DNA of 64,000 nt, from the NCBI GenBank assembly GCA_020137815.1, contig CM035360.1, forward strand, positions 3,478,578-3,542,577. The letters are read 5' to 3'. Of the stretch, positions 56,801-64,000 are shown in pieces. Below the pieces are notes generated by a model. That model did not search any database. It was not told the origin of the DNA and worked only from the letters and a program-made list of their open reading frames with translations. Each line of letters opens with the position of its first letter. Within the stretch, counting starts at the first letter, position 1. The position numbers and the translations under genes were made by a program. The stretch comes from Hormiphora californensis. Taxonomy: Eukaryota; Ctenophora; Tentaculata; Cydippida; Pleurobrachiidae.

Positions 56801-58728
56801 CAACAAGGCACTACACTTCATAGGTAAGAAATAGGAGGGGGAGTTTTGAGGAGGATTGGGTAGTATTGAGACTTTAAAACGGAGTCCCCAGACTGGGGTA
56901 ATTATGATAGTGGGCAGGTGAGTAGAACTAGATACTGATAGTGGTGTTCCAACAGTTGGGAACTGAGTTCCAACAGTTGCACTGGGAACTGTGTCTCTAG
57001 CTTTCTTGTCTGTCTGGGGGGAGGAAGAAGAAACATGTCAGGGGGGTGTCGTAAAAAATTCGACGGGGGTGGGGAAGGAGACGATCGAAAGAGAGGGGAC
57101 GGGGAGAGAGACCATCGAGAGAGATGGGGCGGAAGGGGTGGGAAGAGAGAAGACATAGTGAGGTACTTTGCTTTCCAAACTGTCATATTAAAATGATGGA
57201 ATGATAATGATTGATGAAGAGGGAGATACTCACATCAAAACTGCGTCGTCTGTAAAGCCCGATTAAAGGTTGACAAGATACCTAAAACTTTTCGTATATC
57301 GTCTTATTTTGATTTATCATTAATTTTCAGCATTTTTTCAGAATTTTTTGTCGGCTAGAAAAAATTCGAAATAGGGGGTCTACCGATATTGTCAGCACTG
57401 GTTTTACTGGGCACACTCACTGCGTCTCGCAAATTGAAATTCACGTTTCCGGTTCCTCAAAAGATAAAGACTTGATCTTGGTTGCGTTGGATTGGTCTCA
57501 ATAAGACCTTTCCAACGCTACCAAAACGATTTCTGTATCTCATCAGGAACCGGAGATATTACGTTATCAATTTAAAAAAAGGCACACTCATTTGGCAGTA
57601 GACCCCCTATTTTGCACATATTTCTAGCCGACAAAAAATTCTGAAAAAATGCTAAAAATTAATGATAAATCAAAATAAGACGATATATGAAAAGTTTTAG
57701 GTATCTTGTCAACCTTTAAAATGTCTGGCGGGGGCAGAATGCAGATGCAGAGGCTACTTAGAAGTTATTTAAATTGGAATTACTGGAATTACCAGCAAAG
57801 AATGGAAGTTTCACCTCCATCCCGGGTCCTAACCCTGGTGAATATAATTTGGGGGGAAGAAAGATATATTCAAGAAGCTTCCTAACCTGACTTCCTAACC
57901 TGACTTCCTAGAACTACTAAAAATAAAAAGAATGAAGGGTCCTCCGAACCCCATAATGTCTTAACCCGATAAATATATAATTCACCCTTCATATTCAATT
58001 CTGGGAAGCATTAATAAGATCGAGCGTTCATTTCCCCTCATGACTTCTTAATCCCTTTCTGCCCCATAACTATCTAACCCAATCCCCCTCTCTCTACCCA
58101 ATAACTTCCTAACCCACTTTCTCTCTCCCAAGAATTTCTCCCTAATTTAACCTATTCCCCAGAACAAGTTGATCCTAATTTCTCCCCTTTTTCCCTAGAA
58201 CAAGCACGAGGTGAAGGCTGCAGTATTCTGGTACATTGTAGAGCTGGAATTTCACGTAGCGCCACCGTTGTTATGGCATACCTTATCCAGTACTACAACA
58301 AAAACATGGAGGAGGCCTTCGACTTTATTAAGTGAGTAAAAGTCACCTGATCAATTGACTATTCTGGAGTTATGAATTTGACTCATTCAAGTCACCTGAA
58401 TCCTGATCTCGACATCTATTCTGGAGTCACTATTTTGTTTATTCTGGAGTATTGTTCATCATATATCCTAACATCCTCTCTCCTCCCCAGGATGAAGCAC
58501 CCCTGCATTTCACCCAACTTCAACTTCATGGGTCAGCTACTACAGTTCCAAAACGAGCGTGCCGCCAAGAAGAGTGATGGTAGCACCCCATCTTCCGACC
58601 ATTGGGAGGCACAGGAAGAGGAAGATGAAGGAGAGGAGGAAGAAGAGGATAATGTCGTGTTATCCCTATCTGCCATCACCACTGCAACGCTACCACTCCT
58701 GCCAATAGAGAGGAATGATGAGAGATGA
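49601..58728 (+). CDS. MAP-kinase phosphatase (rhodanese + DSPc)
   Basis: Dual-specificity phosphatase that would remove Tyr and Thr phosphate from MAP kinases. Exons: 49601-49644, 53130-53224, 53394-53508, 54170-54288, 54451-54666, 54957-55054, 56697-56823, 58199-58331 and 58491-58728, all in phase, 394 residues. The N-terminal rhodanese/CH2 domain starts [20 protein letters not shown]. It carries a basic kinase-docking patch, [11 protein letters not shown] Ser-rich linker follows. The catalytic domain (~200-345) has [10 protein letters not shown], general-acid Asp in [13 protein letters not shown]-loop [12 protein letters not shown] (Cys and Arg of HCX5R present) and the MKP-type end [14 protein letters not shown]. 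The tail is highly acidic ([14 protein letters not shown]). The short first exon [14 protein letters not shown] was chosen by phase and a strong GTAAGT donor and is less certain. Introns carry foldback element 3 and other palindromic elements. The DUSP subtype is not assignable by eye. Confidence 0.92.
49999..50055. repeat. (GA)n microsatellite
   Basis: GA run of about 57 bp in the first phosphatase intron. Confidence 0.95.
50322..50387. repeat. (CT)n microsatellite
   Basis: Uninterrupted CT run of about 66 bp, 270 bp from the preceding GA tract and on the opposite strand sense. Confidence 0.97.
52182..52292. repeat. (CT)n microsatellite
   Basis: CT run of about 110 bp preceded by a poly-C run, first phosphatase intron. 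Confidence 0.97.
54319..54384. mobile_element. 66-bp miniature inverted-repeat copy
   Basis: CCTGTCTGGTG at the left, CACCAGACAGG at the right. In between, ATTTTGATTCTGACAGTGCG matches the right end of the element at 34367-35075. It looks like a minimal or internally deleted member, in a phosphatase intron. Confidence 0.65.
55127..56130. mobile_element. foldback element 3
   Basis: One-kilobase palindrome with ends TAGTAGGGACGAATCT and its complement, flanked by TA. The centre is near 55634. Arms of about 500 nt pair almost throughout. Internal phrases (AAAATACAGGTAAAAGGGCG, TGCGCATAACCGTTTTTTGG) are shared with foldback element 2. It is non-coding and lies in the phosphatase intron 55055-56696. 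Confidence 0.9.
56165..56462. mobile_element. 298-bp MITE
   Basis: The left end AAGATTTGTCACTGATGAAT and right end GATTCTCGGGTGACAAATCTT are inverted. Arms of about 50 nt include CACTATTC and GCGGGTGGCCA. The interior is non-coding. It lies 35 bp from foldback element 3. Confidence 0.8.
56567..56620. repeat. mini-hairpin repeat, diverged copy 4
   Basis: TTGGTAACAAAGTTACCCCT to GGGGTTGTTTCGTAACCAA. Ends and CCCC/GGGG core as in copies 1-3, with a different loop (TTGCCAGCGCAA). Confidence 0.65.
57263..57719. mobile_element. 457-bp palindromic element
   Basis: The ends TTAAAGGTTGACAAGATACC and complement form arms of about 118 nt. A second inner pair surrounds a centre near 57490, with CCGGTTCCTCAAAAGATAAA on the left and ATCTCATCAGGAACCGG on the right. 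It lies in the phosphatase intron 56824-58198. Confidence 0.85.
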
Positions 58729-59471
58729 GGAGGAGGAGTGTCTGTCAGCAGCACCCAACCCTCCCGGAGGTGCTCGAGCATTTGCATTTGGTGAATGATG
58801 AGCTACAAAGGTGTAGGGTACTTGGAATTTGGTTGTTCTAACCCTCCTCCAAGGCAAGAATTTGGCTGCAGTGAGCGCTCTCAGATCTGTTATTTTGTGA
58901 CTGATTTATTATTGGCTACTCAATCGGCTGCACATTGTTTGAGACTTTTGTATATCAGCTCTCTTGTATTCAGTAATATATATCAGAAAGCTGATGGAAG
59001 GTTATCCGTGGAAAAAGAACGATATTTTGTTGTTTTCCTTCTTCTTCGCTCAGAGAGGTATAATATCTGTTTATGACGATTATCTATACACATTATCTAT
59101 GACCCTAGCTAATATCTATATGTTATGTATTTGAGCTGCCTTGTTGTTTTTTGCTGTTATTGTGTGGGTGTGTGTGTGCGTGTGTGTGGATATTTGACTT
59201 CCTTGCATCATAACTAAGTGGCTTAACCAAAGCTGTTCTATATCGTTATCCCCCTGGGCTGAGTCGCCTAGTCGATCAGTGAGATATCCTTGAGTTGATA
59301 GTAGAACATTCTCGCTACTTTAGGTGGTAGTATGGAACAATTTCACTAATTTGTGTACTGCTTTACTACAACTGCAGTGTGGAGCGTGATTTCTCTGGCT
59401 TCTTTGGGTGGCGTGTTTGTTCGTTTGTACCTACTGTATATCGAGTAGGAGGTGGAGAGAGGGATGGGGAG

Positions 59472-59473
59472 AC

Positions 59474-59572
<99 letters not shown>

Positions 59573-59580
59573 AGGAGAGA
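59472..59580. repeat. (GA)n microsatellite
   Basis: GA run of about 108 bp with a few AA interruptions. Confidence 0.97.
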
Positions 59581-61072
59581 GGCCTCTAGAGGAGCCCTGA
59601 ATGAGATTAGCTTGACAGACAAATTGTCTGACTCGGCAATGGAATGAGATATGAGCAGCAGCTTCTAGGTGTGGCTTCATTTTTCTAAGAACTCAAATAT
59701 TCGCCACCATTGAAAGTAATGACGGCCCTAGATTTAGAGATTACAGTGGGATGTGGTGTCACGGGTAGCATACTTTGTTAGGCTTTAGGTATTTAGATGT
59801 TTTGCTAATTGCTTGGTATAGGGCAACAAAAGGGTAAGGCATTGGTTTATATTGGCTTTGGGAACTTGTAATGAGTCTGAAGTCAGAGTATATGACATTG
59901 TCATTTGTGTGTGTGTGTGTGTGTGTGTGACTTGTGAGCGCGAAGTGTTGTCACTTGTGCGTTTCTATATCTGTTATACACAGGGCTTCCCCAATCTACT
60001 TTTAGCAGTTAGTAACTTGGTGAGTGAGAGAGTAAAAGAGAACGTGTGTGCCTTTGTATGTTGGGTGGGGTCTTAATAACTTTTGTACTTTTGGGAGTTT
60101 TCAAAACAGTGAAATATTGATTATGCCATCACTACTTTCCATCCACAACTCGCATCTGTCGGTCGGGAAGTGACGCACTTGAAACTAATTTGTATTACTA
60201 CAGATGTTTCAGTGTTTCTGAAACTGTAACACTGTTTCCAGTGTTCCAGACTGACAATGCGAATTGTAGGGTGATGACACGATCCCTCGAATCTGTCACG
60301 GTTAGAGTGGATCAATGTGTAAAGAGTTATCTAACAGTAAAATATAACCCGCCTGTATACTTGCAATGACGAGAGATTTCATTATCATTTCTGTGTCCTA
60401 ATGTATTATGTAAGTTGCAGTGACTTCACGAAATAAGTACACCTATAAATGAAAAGTATGCCGTTAAAATAAAATAAGGTGACTCTGAGTAGCGATCTCA
60501 AGTCTCTCTTAGCCATTTCTTATGACAGAAATTTTCTATTTTCTAGATATACATACATCAATGTACAGCAAAAAGAAACTCATCTAATATTTTCACAATC
60601 ACACAATTGATATGTCTCCTGTAAAATATGTTTATTATTAGATGACCTATTAATCACGAGTTAAAAGTTCTATATTCTCCTCCTGGACCATTTATTTTAT
60701 TTTCATGGTGTATTTAATTTTTATTTTCACAACATTAAATATATTAAAACCTCGAGTTTGCTTGATTTTACTCTAGAAAGAAAGGGAGCTGGGAGTTAGA
60801 TGCTCTCTTCAGCTACTTGGGTATGGTGCAGGTGCCCCATTGTCATGTCTTACCACATGTAATGTGTGCACTAACCAGCTCAGCATCGGTGGTAGATCTA
60901 CGGAACAAGATTTCCTAGCTTGTATGGTGCCTGGTTTACGAATGGCGTGATGAATCGGGCGCTCTTGCCAGCGCTTGAAATGTTGCGCGCAAAAACATAA
61001 CGCGCCGCGCGGCGGTTATTTGAACGTGACATTTAAAATTTGCATTTTCGTGTTCAGCTGAGCTGGGTTTTT

Positions 61073-61297
61073 TAAAGTCGGATTTTTTGAAACTGTCACC
61101 CCTTGAAATAACAAAATTTGTCATATCTCCGGTTCCTGATAAGATAGCGACTTGAAATTTGGAGGTTCAGAATAACTTAGCAAGATCTTCGTAACCTCCA
61201 AATTTCAAGTCTCTATCTCATCAAGAACCGGACTTATGGCCATTTAAAGAAATTTAAAAACTCTAGGGGGGTGACAGTTTCAAAAAATCCGACTTTA
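61073..61297. mobile_element. 225-bp palindromic element
   Basis: TAAAGTCGGATTTTTTGAAA at the left and its complement at the right. Inner arms CCTCCAAATTTCAAGTC / GACTTGAAATTTGGAGG also pair. It shares the GGTTCCTGAT..GATAG.GACTT phrase with the foldback elements. Confidence 0.85.
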
Positions 61298-61564
61298 CCC
61301 GAAAATTCTGTCAATTTTTTCATTTTTAGAAATCCTTCCCGTGCTTGAAATATCTCAAATATCCTCCAACAGGTAGATACGTTGAGGTCATGATAGACAT
61401 CGACTTACGGTAAAATGACACAGAACTTAAAACTGCTACTTTTCTAAGCTCATGGCCCACGCTGTTTAATTCAGTTTTGTTTTTTTCACTGCAAAGTTTA
61501 TCAAATTTCCATTCATTTGCCACATCTTTCCAAATTTGATTTAACTATTTATTCTTGACTAATA

Positions 61565-62447
61565 CAGTGGCGTAGCCAGGGTTTTGAGCATGGTAGTGCA
61601 TTAAGAATTTGAAGTAGTGCTCCTTTAATGACGGAAAATTTTACCGATTTTTGACAATCTGAGAGCAATTTGAAACAATATGAAGGAGGCACAGCCCCCA
61701 CGAGCAGGGTCCAGGGATTGCAAGCCCTGGTGGGGGCGTGGGGCAAAGCCCCCGGAAATTTTTCCTGATGTTTGTCAATTTTGACAATCTGAGAGCAATT
61801 TGAAAGTAATAATTCGGGCAATATGACGGGGACAAAGCACCCACGAGCAGGGTCCAGGGATTGCAAGCCCTGGTGGGGGCGTGGGGCGAAGCCCCCAGAA
61901 TTTCCCCAATTTTTGCCAATTTTGGCAATCTGAGAGCATTTTGAAACCAATAATTCAAACATTATAAAGGAGGCAAAGCAGGGTCCAGGGACTGCAAGTT
62001 CTGGTGGGAGAATGGGGCAAAGCCCCCCGGAAATTTTTCCCGATTTTTGTCAATTTTGACAATCTGAGAACAATTTGAACACAATCGTCACACAAACCAA
62101 GAAGGGTAATACACCATGGATAGCACAATCCTAGCAATTGGGCGTTGTGCTGTTATCCAATCGAGGCATGGAACGCATGGTACTGGCGATTGCTCTCTAT
62201 AAACTTGTCACCTGAACCCCTCTCTTTTTCTCGTTCTTTGTGCTTTATCTCTATTTGTTTGGGATTCAGTGTCGTACATTACATCTCAAACACTTATTTC
62301 AAGTTTATATCCTAACGAACTCCAAAGTAGTGCAATTTCGATAAAAATTTAGGCGTGGTAGTGCAAATCAGGAAAATTTGAGGTAGTGCAGTTGGGAGCG
62401 CTCAGGTAGTGCAATGCACGTTTGCACATACCCTGGCTACGCCACTG
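61565..62447. mobile_element. 883-bp hAT-like non-autonomous element
   Basis: The terminal inverted repeats are CAGTGGCGTAGCCAGGG and CCCTGGCTACGCCACTG. The element is flanked by a perfect 8-bp duplication GACTAATA (61557-61564 and 62448-62455), the hallmark length of hAT transposition. The interior holds about three tandem copies of a 110-160-bp unit with CAGGGTCCAGGGATTGCAAG and GGCAATCTGAGAGC. There is no transposase frame; translated ORFs are repeat artefacts. It ends 191 bp before the next start codon. Confidence 0.92.
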
Positions 62448-62638
62448 GACTAATAATTTGCCGTTATAAAACTTTATGTAAATCTTAAATAAATGGGCAT
62501 TGGGGCGCCATCGGCCATCGCCACCTCGCGAACGAGTATGCAAATTTTTACAATCGCATGGTTTCTCTTCAGCCTGTTTGACCTTTCCGCACTATAACTC
62601 ATTATTCCAGATATAGGAGGAAGTCTAGAAGTATCTCT

Positions 62639-63568
62639 ATGATTGAGCTGGAACAACCACCGAAGTACCGTGCTCTTCTCCACAAATCCGTGACATCCCT
62701 TCTCGGTCTCATCTCTTACTGTTTCATAGACTTTCTCTACTGTCAATCTCATTACAGCAAGCGGAATGTGTATCCCATCCCCTCACTTTTTATGTTCCTT
62801 TCACACAGTCTCCTCCTTGGAGTACTGCTAATCCTCGCTGCCTCAATGAGGACCTTCCACCTGCCTCGACTAACTCTAACCTCCATCGGGGCCTCTCTAG
62901 CCCTCACACTGACACTGCAGTACGACGTGTTTGACTTGAATCACAACTTTGGTGTTCCTGGCTACAAGATGATAACTGCAAATCTTGTTCCTATGGCAAT
63001 CATGGCATTGAAAGCAAGCCGCTCGGAGTGCGGTGGTGTTTTCATCGCTATGTTGATCAGCACTTCACTGGGGAGGTGCTCAGTTCGGGCGGGAGATTTT
63101 ATCACTGGTGTAGGACTCGTAGGGGTGTTTTATCTCTTTGTCCGACTTTACAGTAAACACTTCAACTCACAACGAGCCGTTTCCGGGTTACGAACTCGCG
63201 TTGCCATAGAGATACTATGTGGCGTGGTTGCTACAGAGTTGATTTTAGTGATGCTGGATACAGCACCAACTGCTGGATTCTCATTTGGACTTCTTGATGG
63301 GGTACTCTTGGCACTGTTAACGCTTGTTAAATTAGCAGCTGTATTTTGGTGTGAGGACAGTGGACTGACTTTCATGGTGGTGTCCTGGGTCCTTAAAACG
63401 CTAGCTTTCAGTGTGACATATTCGCTCAATTATAAGTTTGATCTTACCATAGCGAACTTCACTGCAATTCTCTTTTTGGCAGCGTTCGCTTTGGGTAGGA
63501 AAGTTTGCCAAGTTTGGGATTTACAGCCAATCAAACGACAGGAAAAGTTATTTGAGCATGATGATTGA
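62639..63568 (+). CDS. intronless multi-pass membrane protein
   Basis: A single open frame of 309 residues with eight to ten hydrophobic helices, for example SLLGLISYCFIDFLYC, FLSHSLLLGVLLILAASM, GFSFGLLDGVLLALLTLVKL and ANFTAILFLAAFALG. Both tails are charged, the C-terminus ending QEKLFEHDD. The layout and helix spacing recall drug/metabolite or nucleotide-sugar transporter folds, but I see no signature that settles this, so function is unassigned. Lack of introns contrasts with its neighbours and could mean a retrocopy origin. It lies 191 bp after the hAT-like element and ends 364 bp before the SOD start. Confidence 0.75.
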   Translation: MIELEQPPKYRALLHKSVTSLLGLISYCFIDFLYCQSHYSKRNVYPIPSLFMFLSHSLLLGVLLILAASMRTFHLPRLTLTSIGASLALTLTLQYDVFDLNHNFGVPGYKMITANLVPMAIMALKASRSECGGVFIAMLISTSLGRCSVRAGDFITGVGLVGVFYLFVRLYSKHFNSQRAVSGLRTRVAIEILCGVVATELILVMLDTAPTAGFSFGLLDGVLLALLTLVKLAAVFWCEDSGLTFMVVSWVLKTLAFSVTYSLNYKFDLTIANFTAILFLAAFALGRKVCQVWDLQPIKRQEKLFEHDD

Positions 63569-63932
63569 TTATGAAGCTGTGGGTTAAATGCTTTTAGAAT
63601 TATGATATGCTATGTTAATCACTCTTTTAGTTTACTGTATTAGACGTTAGTTCACTGTTAGTTTTCTGTCTATTTTCATACTGCTTGTTTTAAGTGTGTA
63701 TGTGTGTGTATGTGTGTCAGTGTGTGTGTATTTTCTATGTACGCTTCTTTTATATAATCATGATTTACTTTGAGCTGAATTTTGTCTGTGAACTTTTTCT
63801 AAAACACCTGCTTCTTGATTCTTCATGAAACTCGTTTTATTTTGGTTGTTTTCATAATAATCATGATTGAAATTTTGAAACTTCAAAACTCAAATCTAAC
63901 TCAATCTTAGCTAGCTCTACAACAACACAACA

Positions 63933-64000
63933 ATGAAGGCCATCTGTGTGCTAAGGAATGATAAATCTACCTTTGGAACCATCAAGTTCTCTCAAGAGAA
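63933..64000 (+). CDS. SOD1: Cu/Zn superoxide dismutase, 5' end only
   Basis: The visible start MKAICVLRNDKSTFGTIKFS matches the first beta strands of Cu/Zn superoxide dismutase (family: KAVCVLKG...GxIxFxQ). It is cut by the window edge after 22 codons. In the family this cytosolic enzyme dismutates superoxide; the metal ligands would lie downstream and cannot be checked. No signal peptide precedes the first strand, suggesting the intracellular form. The upstream gap contains GT-rich runs. Confidence 0.8.
   Translation, partial: MKAICVLRNDKSTFGTIKFSQE

Larger units (their letters stand above)
58729..62638. other. intergenic region with repeats
   Basis: Between the phosphatase and the intronless membrane-protein gene. 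It contains the phosphatase 3' region (with a partial dispersed repeat at 58836), GT-rich runs at 59163 and 59907, the GA tract, a palindromic element and the hAT-like element listed below. No exon was recognised. Confidence 0.5.

Noticed and set aside
59366-59680. Ser-Leu and Arg-Glu repeat proteins
   Set aside because: Translations of GA/CT microsatellites, as are similar ORFs near 1000, 24400, 27200, 29700, 43600 and 52200.
61549-61962. Overlapping minus ORFs with repeated peptide blocks
   Set aside because: They are translations of the tandem unit inside the hAT-like element.

Overview
The window is intron-dense, repeat-rich eukaryotic nuclear DNA from an animal. Exons have GT..AG borders with matching phases, the genes are typical metazoan orthologues, and the introns hold (GA)n/(CT)n tracts, palindromic foldback transposons, MITEs and a CR1-type LINE. 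An early-branching animal such as a sponge is plausible, but this is inference from overall gene and repeat style, not from a diagnostic marker.

Gene order, left to right: (1) PYCR, pyrroline-5-carboxylate reductase, + strand, 7 coding exons, 1711-5381. (2) MCTS1, PUA-domain translation re-initiation factor, - strand, 4 exons, 6180-7238. (3) PMPCA, mitochondrial processing peptidase alpha, - strand, 10 exons, 7419-10460, ending only 180 bp upstream of MCTS1. (4) A TTC39-family gene, - strand, about 17 exons over 20.6 kb, 12451-33061. (5) A 72-residue secreted peptide gene nested antisense in a TTC39 intron, + strand, 28440-29296. (6) A TM7SF3-like seven-helix membrane protein, + strand, 35141-42820. 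(7) A MAP-kinase phosphatase with rhodanese plus DSPc domains, + strand, 9 exons, 49601-58728. (8) An intronless multi-pass membrane protein, + strand, 62639-63568. (9) The first exon of a Cu/Zn superoxide dismutase, + strand, from 63933 and cut by the window end. I joined exons by hand using splice sites, phase and family homology. All but two TTC39 junctions, and one odd 30-nt gap in the TM7SF3-like gene, are phase-consistent.

Mobile DNA dominates the non-coding sequence. The 8.4-kb TTC39 intron at 13794-22177 holds a nested stack: an array of a bipartite 15-bp word, a 580-bp element inserted in it with a 9-bp target duplication, a 0.94-kb foldback element, and inside that an intact CR1-like LINE with ORF1 and ORF2. 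Two further 1.0-1.2 kb foldback elements (33162-34351 and 55127-56130) are related to each other. With two smaller palindromic elements (57263-57719 and 61073-61297) they share a short internal phrase. A hAT-like element with a perfect 8-bp duplication lies at 61565-62447. Several small hairpin or MITE families recur across the window.

The genes do not form a pathway. They are a mix of mitochondrial (PYCR, PMPCA), translational (MCTS1), membrane (TM7SF3-like, 309-aa protein), signalling (MKP) and antioxidant (SOD) functions. No prokaryotic, CRISPR, rRNA or tRNA feature was found.
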